A stretch of 64,000 nucleotides of DNA from the NCBI RefSeq assembly GCF_006715045.1, contig NZ_VFML01000002.1, positions 496,001 through 560,000 of the forward strand. Reading direction: 5' to 3'. The DNA comes from Amycolatopsis cihanbeyliensis. Lineage in GTDB: Bacteria > Actinomycetota > Actinomycetes > Mycobacteriales > Pseudonocardiaceae. A program made the position numbers and the translations under genes. Positions 23,839 to 33,370 of the stretch are shown here, piece by piece. Below the pieces are notes generated by a model. The model was not told the origin of the DNA. It did no database searches and worked only from the letters and a program-made list of their open reading frames with translations. Each line of letters begins with the position of its first letter. Position 1 is the first letter of the stretch.

Positions 23839-25653
23839 TCAGGTCATCTCCCGCACGTCCCAGAACCACACGCCGTCGATCGTGCGTCCCGGCCGGGCCA
23901 GCAGCAACTCCACCGTCTCCCGCAACGCAGTCTCGTGCTCGTGCGGACCGAGCACCACCACGTCCGCCCGCCAGAACCGCAGGTCGGTCAGCATGTCCAC
24001 CCGCTCGTGGGCACCGACCTCGGCGACCTCCCCGGAATCGGAGACCTCCTCGAGTAGCCGGGAACTGGGCCTGCGTGTCGCGCCGTAGGTGCCCCGCTCG
24101 GGGTCCGTGCCCGGCCCCACGAAGTAGCCCTCGGCGAGCGGGAACTCCAGCCCGCTGTCGACCTGCCAGTGCAACGCCCGCGCATCGCCGGTGTCCGGCA
24201 GCGGCACGGTGACCACGGCACGGCCGGTCCCGACGTGGTCCCGCCAGGTTCCCGCGGTGAAGAACTCCGGGGTACGCGGTCGTTCGTGCACCCGCAGTTC
24301 GGTCGGCGCGATCGGCAGCAACGCGGTGAGCAGAGCCGAGAACCACACCACCCGCAGCGGGATACGCCACTCCGGCAGGCGCGGCCAGGTACGCAGCACG
24401 CGATCGGTCCCCAGCGCGAGCAGGATGCCGATCAGCGGGACGCAGCCGAGGGCGAACCGGGACTCCAGCACGGACTCGTACAGCGGTAGCTGGAACATGG
24501 TCAGCCACGGCCCCGGCAGCGTGGTGACGGTCCCGTCCACCACGAGCAGGACTCCGGTGGAGATCCAGGCCATCAGGAACAACGCGATCGTCACGGCCCT
24601 GGCCGCGGCATCGCGCCACAACCAGATCCCGATCACCAGCACCAGCAGGATCAGTGGCCAGCCGAAGAAGGCGTTCTCCTCGGTGCGGTTCAGTGACAGC
24701 TCCCGCGCCACGTCCCGGTTGCCCGCGGCCGACTCGGTGGCGAACGCGGTGAACGCGGCCGCGTCGTTGCCGACGAGCCCGTGTTCCAGCCTGCCGTAGC
24801 TCTGCGGCCCGAAGAACTGCCACCACAGCGGGAAGGCCACCAGTAGCAGGGACATGCCCGCCGCGAAGGCGAGCCCGATTCCCAACGGTCGCAGCATGGC
24901 CAGCACCTCGTCGGCCCGGAACAGCGCGTAGGCCACGCCGAAGACCAGGAAGGTGGTGGCCCCGATCAGCAACGGTTCCTCGCCGAGGAGGATCTGCCAG
25001 CCCAGCAGCAGCCCGAGCAGGATCCCGTTCCGGACCGGGCGCTGTCCGCGCGCCAGCTTCATCAGGCACAGCACCAGGAACGGCAGCACGAACAGGGCGA
25101 CGAAGTTCGGGTGCGCGTTGGCGTGCGAGATGATCGGCGGGGCGAACCCGCAGAAGGCCGCCCCGATCGCCGCGCCGATCCGGGAGTGCACCAGGTGCCG
25201 GGACAGCACCCAGTACCAGGCCGCGGCGGTACCGGCGAGGCCGCCGGTCAGCGCGATCGCCCAGGTGACCGTCGGCCCGAACGCCAGGGTCACCGGGGTG
25301 AGCGGAACCCCGAGCCCGAGCATGACCGTGTTGGCCATCAGGTTCACGCCGTCCGGGTGGTTCTGTAGGTCGCTGAACAGCGGGTTCTCCAGGTGCGCCA
25401 CGGAATCCGCGGTGACCGCGAAGAACCATTCCCACATACGCTGGTCCTGCCCGCTGTTGGTCAGGTACCCGCGTTCCAGGTTCGTCCACAACGGACGGTA
25501 GATCAGGAATGCGCCCAGCAGGTAACCGGCCAGTACGGCGAGTTCAGCGAGGTTCGGCCTGCGCGGCCTGGCCGGCCGGACCGCGGGCTCGAGTCCGGTT
25601 TCCGGCCAGGGTCTGCCCCAGGCGGGCAGCGCGCCGCTGGTCAGTTGCGTCAC
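23839..25653 (-). CDS. Polytopic membrane protein, GT-C glycosyltransferase-like
   Basis: A 604-residue protein with about 11 hydrophobic segments from residue 35 to 440 and a soluble C-terminal domain of about 150 residues. An early extracytoplasmic loop has SGQDQRMWEWFFAV and NPLFSDLQNHPDGVNLMAN, the type of Asp-containing first loop seen in lipid-linked sugar-dependent GT-C transferases. No donor or acceptor can be named. The start overlaps the serpin stop by 4 bases, so the two genes are co-translated. Confidence 0.7.
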   Translation of the reverse strand: MTQLTSGALPAWGRPWPETGLEPAVRPARPRRPNLAELAVLAGYLLGAFLIYRPLWTNLERGYLTNSGQDQRMWEWFFAVTADSVAHLENPLFSDLQNHPDGVNLMANTVMLGLGVPLTPVTLAFGPTVTWAIALTGGLAGTAAAWYWVLSRHLVHSRIGAAIGAAFCGFAPPIISHANAHPNFVALFVLPFLVLCLMKLARGQRPVRNGILLGLLLGWQILLGEEPLLIGATTFLVFGVAYALFRADEVLAMLRPLGIGLAFAAGMSLLLVAFPLWWQFFGPQSYGRLEHGLVGNDAAAFTAFATESAAGNRDVARELSLNRTEENAFFGWPLILLVLVIGIWLWRDAAARAVTIALFLMAWISTGVLLVVDGTVTTLPGPWLTMFQLPLYESVLESRFALGCVPLIGILLALGTDRVLRTWPRLPEWRIPLRVVWFSALLTALLPIAPTELRVHERPRTPEFFTAGTWRDHVGTGRAVVTVPLPDTGDARALHWQVDSGLEFPLAEGYFVGPGTDPERGTYGATRRPSSRLLEEVSDSGEVAEVGAHERVDMLTDLRFWRADVVVLGPHEHETALRETVELLLARPGRTIDGVWFWDVREMT

Positions 25654-26771
25654 GGCCGGACGACCCTGGCCAGGAAGTAGAGCGCACCGGTGCCCGGATG
25701 CCGGACCAGGAACAGGAACGGCCGGTCGACCCGCACCGTGACCGGGTCACCCGAGGGCAGTGACACCAACCGCATCATCACCGCGGTCGCCGCCGCTCCC
25801 TCCAGTCCCTGCTCGTCGATCCGCAACACGGCCTGGTGCAACACCTCGGACACCTTCAGCCGGTCGTCGTCGGTGAGGCCACCGAGGTCGGCCCGTGCGG
25901 TGAACATGGTGCGTACCCCGAGCGCCTGCAGCGCCGCGGTCATCGCGGAACGCACGTCCAGCCGGAACCTCGGCAGGGCCAGGTTCACCATGGCCCGCCC
26001 CTGGCCGTCCAGCAGTTCCCGCAACGTTGTCGCGGTCAGCTCGGCCTCCTGCTCGGCCAGGTCGCGGTCCGGAAGCAGGACGGCGGCCTGCAAGCCACCG
26101 GCCACCGGCAGGGTGACCACCTGCCAACCCCCCGCGGCCGTGTAGCCCAGCCAGTCGGAGTGATGCATGGTGGGCACCCCGCGGGTGCCGTCCGGGGTGT
26201 GGAAGTCCTCCTCCCGCGTCTCCGACTCCGGGAAGGGCAAGGTCCATGCGGCGCGCAGGTACAGCGCGTTGACGATCCCGGCCGCGGTGTCCTCGCCCAC
26301 CGAGCCCGGCTCGAGCAGCTCCGGGATCAGCTGGTGGGTCGCCTCGGCGACATCGGCGTTGATCATGCGCCGGGCCCCCTCGGGGTCGGCGACGAACGGG
26401 GCCGTCTTCAGCGCACCGGAGGGCCAGCCGGCCAACTCGTCGAGGAACTCCGGCTTGACGGGCAGCTGGTCCCAGGCCCACAGGGTGTTCGACACCGCGA
26501 GCACGGGCTTGTCCTCCTGCTCCTCGCCGGCCGCGGCGAGCACGGCCGCCCGCCGCAACAGCTCGGCATGGGCCTCCAGGTCCGCACCGTGTCCGGCGAG
26601 CAACCCGGTCAGCTCGGTGGCCGTCTCACCCCGTGCCGCCCTGCTGGCCAGGCCGAGCGCGCTGGCCGTGGAGTACGGCGAGTAGCAGGAGTCACCGCCG
26701 TGCGTCGCGAGGACCTCGTGCAGGGTCAGTGCGAACCTCAGATGAGCCAGCTCACTCGCTCTGTCAGCCAT
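25650..26771 (-). CDS. Serpin-family protease inhibitor
   Basis: A 373-residue serpin, full length for bacterial members. Family landmarks include NTLWAWDQLPVKPEFLDEL, VNALYLRAAWTLPF and near the end VDRPFLFLVRHPGTGALYFLARVV. The hinge of the reactive loop, EQGLEGAAATAVMM, is rich in small residues as in inhibitory serpins. By counting from the hinge the scissile bond would fall near Leu-Val-Ser, which would suit an elastase-like target (inference). There is no signal peptide, so it may act in the cytoplasm. It is co-transcribed with the membrane protein that follows. Confidence 0.9.
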   Translation of the reverse strand: MADRASELAHLRFALTLHEVLATHGGDSCYSPYSTASALGLASRAARGETATELTGLLAGHGADLEAHAELLRRAAVLAAAGEEQEDKPVLAVSNTLWAWDQLPVKPEFLDELAGWPSGALKTAPFVADPEGARRMINADVAEATHQLIPELLEPGSVGEDTAAGIVNALYLRAAWTLPFPESETREEDFHTPDGTRGVPTMHHSDWLGYTAAGGWQVVTLPVAGGLQAAVLLPDRDLAEQEAELTATTLRELLDGQGRAMVNLALPRFRLDVRSAMTAALQALGVRTMFTARADLGGLTDDDRLKVSEVLHQAVLRIDEQGLEGAAATAVMMRLVSLPSGDPVTVRVDRPFLFLVRHPGTGALYFLARVVRP

Positions 26772-27207
26772 TCCCCGACGCTACCGTGAGATCCATCTCC
26801 CGGGATCGCCGGCAGGGCAGGACGGAAGAGGATCCGCGGGCTCGCGTGCCGCCACGGTCGGCGCCGGGAGGCCCACGTGCCGCGTATCGAGCTGGGCAAC
26901 GACGGACCGGGGCCGAGCCCGCTGCCCCGCGGGGAACGCGAGCCGATCGCGACGCGGGTGCCGGAAGGCGACGAGCGCCGGTTCTGCGCCGGAGCGCACG
27001 CCGCGGTGGCGAACGCCCAACTCGGACCCGGGTGTCTCCGCCAAGCCGGCGGCACTGCTGGAGATCGCGGACCGGGTACGGGAGTCCGGCCGCGCGGTGG
27101 CCGCTACGTCGACGGCTCGGCACGGTCACGCCGGAGAACCCCACGGACTTCGCGGTACACGCCGAGCAGGTCGTCGCGCACGGTTACGGTGGGCGCCGAG
27201 AGCAGGA
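26772..27207. other. 436-bp spacer with possible decayed coding sequence
   Basis: On the plus strand 27015-27100 reads SDPGVSAKPAALLEIADRV, and 27120-27190 reads TVTPENPTDFAVHAEQVV in another frame. Both look like real protein sequence but are not joined, so they may be parts of a frameshifted lost gene. No family is recognised and no start codon with a ribosome site is seen. Confidence 0.3.
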
Positions 27208-28488
27208 TCAACTCTGGCCGTGCCGGCCGGTGTGCCACTCGTGCCAGGCCTGCGCCTGGGCATCGGTGAGCGCGGCGACCTGGTCGACCACCACGCGCAG
27301 CCGGGCCGGATCGTCACCTGCCGCGTGCCAGGCGGGGTGGAAGGCCGGGTCCAGCGACTCGGGAGCCCGCCGGGACAGCAGGTCGACCAGCTCGGCCAGC
27401 ACCCGGCGCTGCTCGTACTGCATGGCCAGCCGCCGCTGGTCGCTCATCACGTACCGCAGGGCCAGCGCCTTCAGTAGGGCCACCTCCGCCTCGACCTGCT
27501 CGGGCACCCGCAGATCGGCGGCATAGCGGCAGAGCGGCCCCTCACCGTGGGCCTGCCGGGTACCGGTGACCGCGGCGGAGGCGAACCGGCCCACCAGTTC
27601 GCTGGTCAGTCGTTTCAGCGCGACCTGCGCGGCCAGCGACGAGTCATATCCCGGGCCGGCCAGCGCGGACACCACCGGCAGCCGCAGCAACTCCAGCGCC
27701 GCATCCTCCAATGTGGACAGAGGCTTGGCGGAGAAATGTTTCGCGGCCAGCTCGGCGACGGCGGCGCGTTCCTCGGGATCGGCGAGCACGTGCAGCGAGA
27801 TCCGGCCGGCCAGCACCCCGTCCTCCACATCGTGCACCGAGTAGGCGACGTCGTCGGACCAGTCCATGATCTGCGCCTCGAGGCACGGGCGGCGCCGGGG
27901 AGCGCCGTCCCGGATCCAGGTGAGCACCTCCGCATCGTCGGGATAGGCGCCGAACTTGGTCTCTCCCGCCGCCCGTGGCCAGGGGTACTTGGTGGCCGCG
28001 TCCAGGCAGGCCCTGGTCAGGTTCAGCCCGACCGCGACACCGTCCGCGGTCAGCACCTTCGGCTCCAACCTGGTGAGAATGCGCAGGGTCTGCGCGTTGC
28101 CCTCGAACCCCCCGCACACCCGAGCCGCCTCGGCCAGCGCCCGCTCGCCGTTGTGCCCGAACGGCGGGTGGCCGATGTCGTGCGCGAGGCCCGCGGTGTC
28201 CACCAGGTCCGGATCGGCGCCCAGTTCCTCGGCGATGCCCCTGCCGATCTGGGCGACCTCGAGCGAATGGGTCAGCCGGGTACGTGGCACGCCGCTGACC
28301 TCCGCACCCTCCCCCGGCCCGACCACCTGGGTCTTCCCGGCCAGCCTGCGCAGCGCGGCCGAGTGCAGCACCCGCGCCCGGTCCCTGGCGAACGGGCCAC
28401 GCTCGTCGGCACGCGCGCCCGCCAGCACCGCGCCCTTGGGTGCTTCGGCGCTGCGGCGCTCCCGATCGTGCCGGCCGTAGTGGTTCAT
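27208..28488 (-). CDS. dgt: Deoxyguanosinetriphosphate triphosphohydrolase (dNTPase)
   Basis: A 426-residue HD-domain enzyme that hydrolyses dNTPs to the nucleoside and triphosphate. The metal site is formed by [31 protein letters not shown] (HD plus a second His) and the Asp in [14 protein letters not shown]. The N-terminal [23 protein letters not shown] is the dGTPase signature. The ATG at 28488 (MNHYGRHD) is preferred over the codon 9 bases earlier. It stands upstream of the dnaG region as in Mycobacterium. Confidence 0.95.
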   Translation of the reverse strand: MNHYGRHDRERRSAEAPKGAVLAGARADERGPFARDRARVLHSAALRRLAGKTQVVGPGEGAEVSGVPRTRLTHSLEVAQIGRGIAEELGADPDLVDTAGLAHDIGHPPFGHNGERALAEAARVCGGFEGNAQTLRILTRLEPKVLTADGVAVGLNLTRACLDAATKYPWPRAAGETKFGAYPDDAEVLTWIRDGAPRRRPCLEAQIMDWSDDVAYSVHDVEDGVLAGRISLHVLADPEERAAVAELAAKHFSAKPLSTLEDAALELLRLPVVSALAGPGYDSSLAAQVALKRLTSELVGRFASAAVTGTRQAHGEGPLCRYAADLRVPEQVEAEVALLKALALRYVMSDQRRLAMQYEQRRVLAELVDLLSRRAPESLDPAFHPAWHAAGDDPARLRVVVDQVAALTDAQAQAWHEWHTGRHGQS

Positions 28489-28528
28489 CGACCGCAAGAA
28501 TATGCGGCGGCACCGACAGGAGCAGCCC

Positions 28529-29179
28529 TCAGCCGAGGCCGGCGCCGCCGATGTCCTCCGCGGGCATCTTGGACAGCCGGTAGTACAGCAGCGCCGCGGT
28601 CTCGCGGAAGATGTACTTCGCCTGGGTCTCCCTGGTCTGCACCACCGGGCCGCTGTGGGTCGGTGAGGTCCACGCGTCGAGGCCCGAGTCGATGGCCATC
28701 GTCCTGGCCCGCAGCGAGTGCCATGGGTCGCTGACGATCACGGCCGTACGCCAGCCACGCTCGTGCACCCGGGCGCTGACCGCACGCAGGGTTCCCAGGG
28801 TGTCGCTGCCCGTGCCGACCGGCATGGTCGCCTCGCCTGGCACGCCCTGCTTGACCAGCCAGGCCGCACCGGCCTCGGCCTCGGTGTAGTTGTCGCCGGC
28901 CCGGCTCCCGCCGGAGGTCACCACCGTGTCGGCGACCCCCCGCTCGTACAGGTCCTTGGCGTGCGCGAGTCTGGCCTCGAAGATCTCCGAGGGGCGGCCG
29001 TTGTACTGCGCGGCCCCGAGCACCACGATCACGTCCGCCCGGGCACGGTCGTCCTCGCGCGCGTCCTGCCACACCCGCAGCGCCGTACCGCCGACCACCA
29101 GCACGGCGATCAGCACCGTGCCGAGCACGGCGCGGCGTGCCCAGCGTGCGGGCCCAGGGGTCTTCACGCCACCAGTCAC
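28529..29179 (-). CDS. YdcF/SanA-like DUF218 membrane-anchored protein
   Basis: A 216-residue protein with a single N-terminal transmembrane helix ([18 protein letters not shown], about residues 17-36) and an extracytoplasmic DUF218 domain: [37 protein letters not shown] and [16 protein letters not shown]. The family is linked to envelope functions (SanA, ElyC) but the reaction is not established here. It lies 40 bases from dgt and in the same direction. Confidence 0.88.
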   Translation of the reverse strand: MTGGVKTPGPARWARRAVLGTVLIAVLVVGGTALRVWQDAREDDRARADVIVVLGAAQYNGRPSEIFEARLAHAKDLYERGVADTVVTSGGSRAGDNYTEAEAGAAWLVKQGVPGEATMPVGTGSDTLGTLRAVSARVHERGWRTAVIVSDPWHSLRARTMAIDSGLDAWTSPTHSGPVVQTRETQAKYIFRETAALLYYRLSKMPAEDIGGAGLG

Positions 29180-29215
29180 AAGGTCATCTTCCCGGAACAG
29201 GCCGCCAGCAGCCCG

Positions 29216-30604
29216 TCAGCAGCCGAGGAGGCGGGGGGCCAGGTAGGCCTCGAGCTTGTCGATGGCCACGCGCTCCTGGTCCATGGTGTCGCGCTCGCGC
29301 ACGGTCACCGCGTGGTCCTCGAGGGAGTCGAAGTCGACGGTGACGCAGAACGGCGTGCCGATCTCCTCGTGCCGCCGGTACCGCTTGCCGATCGAGCCCG
29401 CGTCGTCGAAGTCGACGTTCCAGTTGCGGCGCAACATGGTCGCGATGTCGCGGGCCTTCGGGGTGAGGTCGGCGTTGCGGGAGAGCGGCAGCACCGCGAG
29501 CTTGTACGGGGCCAACCGCGGATCCAGCTTCAGCACGGACCGCTTGTCCACGCCGCCCTTGGCGTTCGGCACCTCGTCCTCGGTGTAGGCATCCACCAGG
29601 AAGGCCATCATCGACCGGCCGACGCCGGCAGCCGGCTCGATCACGAACGGCCGGTAGCGCTCACCCGAGGCCTGGTCGAAGTAGGACAGGTCGACCCCGG
29701 AGTGGTTGGAGTGCGTGGTGAGGTCGAAGTCGGTCCGGTTGGCGATGCCCTCGAGCTCGCCCCACTCCTGACCGGAGGAGAAGCCGAACCGGTACTCGAT
29801 GTCCACCGTGCGCTTCGCGTAGTGCGAGAGCTTCTCCTTGGGATGCTCGTAATGCCGCAGGTTCTCGGGGTTGATCCCGAGGTCGGTGTACCACTGGGTG
29901 CGGTTCTCGAGCCAGTACTGGTGCCAGGACTCGTCGTCGCCGGGCTCGACGAAGAACTCCATCTCCATCTGCTCGAACTCGCGGGTACGGAAGATGAAGT
30001 TGCCGGGCGTGATTTCGTTGCGGAAGGACTTGCCGATCTGGCCGATGCCGAACGGCGGCTTCTTGCGCGAGGTGGTCTGCACGTTCAGGAAGTTCACGAA
30101 GATGCCCTGCGCGGTCTCCGGGCGCAGGTAGTGCAGGCCCTCCTCGGTCTCCACCGGGCCGAGGTGCGTCTTGAGCATCATGTTGAACTCGCGCGGCTCG
30201 GTGTACTCGCCGCGGTTGCCACAGTTCGGGCACGGCACATCGGAGAGGTCGTCCTCCCCGGTCTCCTTGCCGGTGCGCTCCGCGTAGTCCTCGGCGAGCT
30301 GGTCCGCCCGGAACCGGCGGTGGCAGGAAAGGCATTCCACCAGCGGGTCGTGGAAGGCGTTCACATGGCCGGAGGCCACCCACACCGGGCGGGGCAGGAT
30401 CACCGAGGAGTCGATGCCGACGACGTCTTCCCTGCCCTGCACCACGGCCTTCCACCACTGGCGCTTGATGTTGTCCTTCAACTCGACGCCGAGCGGCCCG
30501 TAGTCCCACGCCGAGCGGGTACCGCCGTAGATCTCCCCGCACGGAAAGACGAAGCCACGGCGCTTGCACAGGCTGACAACGGACTCAATGGTGTTGGCGG
30601 GCAC
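29216..30604 (-). CDS. glyS: Glycyl-tRNA synthetase (alpha2 type)
   Basis: A 462-residue class II aminoacyl-tRNA synthetase. Visible are [20 protein letters not shown], a zinc-like insertion (CLSCHRRF and CPNCGNRG), motif 2 [20 protein letters not shown] and motif 3 [13 protein letters not shown], followed by the anticodon-binding domain. The GTG at 30604 is chosen because GGAGAG lies just upstream and it gives the usual [11 protein letters not shown]-terminus. The frame remains open for 15 codons more. The order glyS next to smtB-zur is conserved with M. tuberculosis, here with the sortase pair between. Confidence 0.95.
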   Translation of the reverse strand: MPANTIESVVSLCKRRGFVFPCGEIYGGTRSAWDYGPLGVELKDNIKRQWWKAVVQGREDVVGIDSSVILPRPVWVASGHVNAFHDPLVECLSCHRRFRADQLAEDYAERTGKETGEDDLSDVPCPNCGNRGEYTEPREFNMMLKTHLGPVETEEGLHYLRPETAQGIFVNFLNVQTTSRKKPPFGIGQIGKSFRNEITPGNFIFRTREFEQMEMEFFVEPGDDESWHQYWLENRTQWYTDLGINPENLRHYEHPKEKLSHYAKRTVDIEYRFGFSSGQEWGELEGIANRTDFDLTTHSNHSGVDLSYFDQASGERYRPFVIEPAAGVGRSMMAFLVDAYTEDEVPNAKGGVDKRSVLKLDPRLAPYKLAVLPLSRNADLTPKARDIATMLRRNWNVDFDDAGSIGKRYRRHEEIGTPFCVTVDFDSLEDHAVTVRERDTMDQERVAIDKLEAYLAPRLLGC

Positions 30605-30711
30605 CCACGCTCTCCAGACATGCGGGAACGGCTGTTCATGACTAGACACGTCAGAGTATCCGGCCGTCCCGAACCCCGTGCGAGGGGATTACTACTCGCG
30701 GCCACCGATAG

Positions 30712-31368
30712 TTACGGGCTGCTCACCAACTCGGCGGTGACGATGCGGTTGTCCCGGTATCCGTCGGTGCCGCCGAGGTAGTCGCCACCGCAGGTGACCA
30801 GCACCAGCCGGTGTGGGCCGTCCTGACCGAACAACCGCTCGGCGTGCTCGGGCAGCTCGTCCTTGTGCAGGGTGAGCACCTCGGTGATCCGGTAGACCCA
30901 CCGGCCACCGCGGGTGTCCATCACGCTGACCCGCTGGCCGGGCCGATCCCGCCACAGCTCCTCGAACGGACCCTGCTGCCGGTTCCAGTTGACGTGCCCG
31001 GACAGCAGCGCCGCCCCCTGCTCGGCGCCGAGCTTCGCGCCCCACCAGGTGGCCTCGTCCAGGTTGTCCGGGATCGGCAACACGCCGTCGTGGGTCAGCT
31101 CCCGCCGGACCAGCTTCGCGGTGCCGCCCTCCGGCAGCCGCACCGTGCCCGGCCGCTGGGTGGGCTCGCCGTCCGGGGTGGACGCGGCCGCGGGCAGCTG
31201 GACCGGCGCGGCGCCGGCGGACCGCTCCGGGTCACCGGAGTCGCGGCCGTGCACCAGTACCAGCACGCCGGCGCCCACCGCCAGGACGGCGAGCACGCCG
31301 AGCACGGTGGCCAGCACCCGGCGCCGGCGGGACGACCCGCCGGCGCCTTCGGGCGTGGGCTCGTCCAT
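30712..31368 (-). CDS. Class F sortase
   Basis: A 218-residue membrane-anchored transpeptidase. The N-terminal anchor is VLATVLGVLAVLAVGAGVLV (about residues 17-38). The catalytic set is His in LLSGHVNW, Cys in LVTCGGDYLGG and Arg in YRDNRIVTA, with the short beta-barrel length of actinobacterial class F enzymes. It follows the secreted protein gene with 4 bases between, so they form an operon. No LPxTG motif is seen in that neighbour, so the substrate is elsewhere or uses another signal. Confidence 0.9.
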   Translation of the reverse strand: MDEPTPEGAGGSSRRRRVLATVLGVLAVLAVGAGVLVLVHGRDSGDPERSAGAAPVQLPAAASTPDGEPTQRPGTVRLPEGGTAKLVRRELTHDGVLPIPDNLDEATWWGAKLGAEQGAALLSGHVNWNRQQGPFEELWRDRPGQRVSVMDTRGGRWVYRITEVLTLHKDELPEHAERLFGQDGPHRLVLVTCGGDYLGGTDGYRDNRIVTAELVSSP

Positions 31369-31372
31369 CGAT

Positions 31373-32701
31373 CTACTCGGTGCGCTCCGGCGCCGCGAGG
31401 TTCCTCCGCCGGCCGCGACGCAACGTGAACAGCGCGCCCGCGCCCAGCACCAGACCGCCGCCGATCAGCACGAAGCCGGCCGGGAAGCCGCCGGGGTCCG
31501 CGGGAACGTCCACGGGGTAGGAGGACGAGGAGACCCCGGCCGGGATCTTCACCGGCACGCTCGGCTGCGGGTTCTGCCCGCCACCACCGGGCTCGGCGGG
31601 AGTGAAGCCCCGCGGCAGCGAGCAGCTCAGACCGCCCAGCACCAGCGTGGTGACCACGGTTCCCACCGGCTCGATCTCGGGCCCGCCGGGCTCGGTATCC
31701 CGCTGCTCGCGCGAGGATCCCCGGTCGGCCCGCTGCTCGCCGTCGGCGGCATCCCCAGCGGTTTCCCCGGTTGCTTCCTGGGTGGCCTTCCCGGTCGCCT
31801 GCGCCTGCCGGTTCTGGTCGCCGGCCTCCTCCGACTGGTCGGGCTGGCCCGCCTCCTTTTCCTTGCGCAGGTGACTGGTGATGGTAACCCGCCACCCGGC
31901 GACCCCGGTGATCTCGCTGTCCCGCCACTCGTCCTGGCGCAGCAACTGGTCGAAGGCGGTCAGCCGGCTGACCGACACGTCGGAGGTGGTCAGGGCACGG
32001 TCGTAGCGGACGGGCACCGTCGTGGTCCTGTCCCCGTCCTCGACCTCGCTCGGATCCTTGGACGGACCGAACGCCAGCCCCCGGACCTCCAGCGGCTGGT
32101 CGCCATCGGGCAGGTCGCGTTCGACCAGGCCGCCGTCCTTGTCCAGCACCCACAACTTCTCGGCGGTGGTCTCGCTGGTGATGTCCTCCGGGCTCGCGCA
32201 CTCGAGTGCGTTGCGCACCCCCTGGAAGGCAAGCACCGTCTTGTCCTGCCCGCTCCCCGGCTGCTCGAGATCCTGCAGGGCGTAGTTGGCCTCGGCCGCG
32301 GCCACGGGCACGGTGGTGTCCTTCAGGGCTGCGGTCACCTTGTGTTCCCGGCTCGGCACGCCCTCGGGGAACAGGTCACCCTCGGGCTCGAAGGTCCCGA
32401 AGCTCAGCCGGTAGTGTCGGCCGGCCGTTTCGCGGTCCTTCGGCGATCGTGGCACCGTGGAGTTGTCCTGGGCCAGCGCGGAAACTCCGGTGCGCAGCGG
32501 CGACCGCTGGGTCTCGGTCACCAGGGTGAAGAGCTTTCCGCCGATCTGGTCGTGCACCTGCATGGAGGCAGCGTTGGCGAAGGACACCGGCCCGGTGTCC
32601 TCGTTCACCCCGGATGAGCCCTGCGCGGCGGCGGTTCCTGATCCGGCCGTGAGCGCGAGCGCCGCCGTGCCCGCAGCCAGCTTCGTCCCGAAACGAGTCA
32701 T
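31373..32701 (-). CDS. Secreted, C-terminally membrane-anchored protein in sortase operon
   Basis: A 442-residue protein with a signal peptide (MTRFGTKLAAGTAALALTAG, cleavage near AAAQG). It continues with a long extracytoplasmic domain, a Glu/Asp/Gln-rich low-complexity region near residues 270-335, and a C-terminal transmembrane helix (FVLIGGGLVLGAGALFTL) followed by RRGRRR. This is the layout of a cell-surface protein, but the region before the helix reads PADPGGFPAG rather than LPxTG. The domain itself is unknown to me. It is operonic with the sortase. Confidence 0.8.
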   Translation of the reverse strand: MTRFGTKLAAGTAALALTAGSGTAAAQGSSGVNEDTGPVSFANAASMQVHDQIGGKLFTLVTETQRSPLRTGVSALAQDNSTVPRSPKDRETAGRHYRLSFGTFEPEGDLFPEGVPSREHKVTAALKDTTVPVAAAEANYALQDLEQPGSGQDKTVLAFQGVRNALECASPEDITSETTAEKLWVLDKDGGLVERDLPDGDQPLEVRGLAFGPSKDPSEVEDGDRTTTVPVRYDRALTTSDVSVSRLTAFDQLLRQDEWRDSEITGVAGWRVTITSHLRKEKEAGQPDQSEEAGDQNRQAQATGKATQEATGETAGDAADGEQRADRGSSREQRDTEPGGPEIEPVGTVVTTLVLGGLSCSLPRGFTPAEPGGGGQNPQPSVPVKIPAGVSSSSYPVDVPADPGGFPAGFVLIGGGLVLGAGALFTLRRGRRRNLAAPERTE

Positions 32702-32974
32702 GTCTCCTCAGCCTCTGTCGCCGGTTCGGAAGCCGCCGGGTCTCGGCCGCTTCCTGGTGGTGACACGTGCAGAACGTGACAGCCGTTCACCTTGTCCCAC
32801 GACCGGGTCGTCCTTGCCGTAGATTCCCCCAACGTCACTCGAATGGAGCAACGCTCGGCCGCCGCCCTGTGACGGCCGCACTCACTCGCGGGACAACACT
32901 AGGATGGATGGTGACTTCCCGACAACGGATAGCATTTTCTATCCGGACCCCGAGGACGAAGGCTGGAGATCGAG
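32702..32974. promoter_or_regulatory. Divergent promoter region of surface-protein operon and smtB-zur
   Basis: The 273 bases contain the promoters of both divergent transcripts. Within it, 32926-32945 is a perfect-armed palindrome (CGGATAG, 6-base spacer, CTATCCG) 29 bases before the smtB start. It is a good candidate operator for the metal-responsive ArsR/SmtB repressor encoded by the first gene, which commonly controls its own operon. Confidence 0.55.
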
Positions 32975-33370
32975 ATGCCGACGGTGAGCCCGGACGCCGC
33001 ACCCCCTGGGTTGCCCGCGGATACCGAACAGCACGAGCACTCGCCCGCGCACACCCCGGCACCGCCGACCCCGCCGCAGCCTCCGGCCACGCTGGCCGCC
33101 GCCGGGGAGTTGCTGCGCGCGCTGGCCGCACCGGTGCGCATCGCCATCGTGCTCCAGCTACGCGACGGGCATCGCTGCGTGCACGAGCTGGTGGACGCGC
33201 TGGACACCGCACAACCGTTGATCAGCCAGCATCTCCGGGTACTCAAGGCCGCCGGGGTGGTACGGGGGGAACGGCGCGGGAGGGAAGTGGTCTACCGTCT
33301 GGTCGACGACCACCTCGCGCACATCGTGGTGGACGCCGTCGCACACGCAGAGGAGGGCGGGCATTCATGA
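32975..33370 (+). CDS. smtB: ArsR/SmtB-family metal-responsive repressor
   Basis: A 131-residue regulator. After a 30-residue Pro-rich and His-containing N-terminus comes the winged helix: LRALAAPVRIAIVLQL, CVHELVDALDTAQPLISQHL and RVLKAAGVVRGERRGREVVY. The C-terminal HIVVDAVAHAEEGGHS carries the Asp/His ligands of the alpha5 metal site. Its stop overlaps the start of zur (ATGA), the same smtB-zur (Rv2358-furB) pair known from Mycobacterium, where the proteins sense zinc. Confidence 0.93.
   Translation: MPTVSPDAAPPGLPADTEQHEHSPAHTPAPPTPPQPPATLAAAGELLRALAAPVRIAIVLQLRDGHRCVHELVDALDTAQPLISQHLRVLKAAGVVRGERRGREVVYRLVDDHLAHIVVDAVAHAEEGGHS

Noticed and set aside
23816..25489. Long 557-codon frame antisense-shifted over the GT-C-like gene, and similar long frames over dnaG, glyS and the dehydrogenase
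   Set aside because: High GC gives long open shadow frames. They lack hydrophobic or motif logic, while the chosen frames have both.
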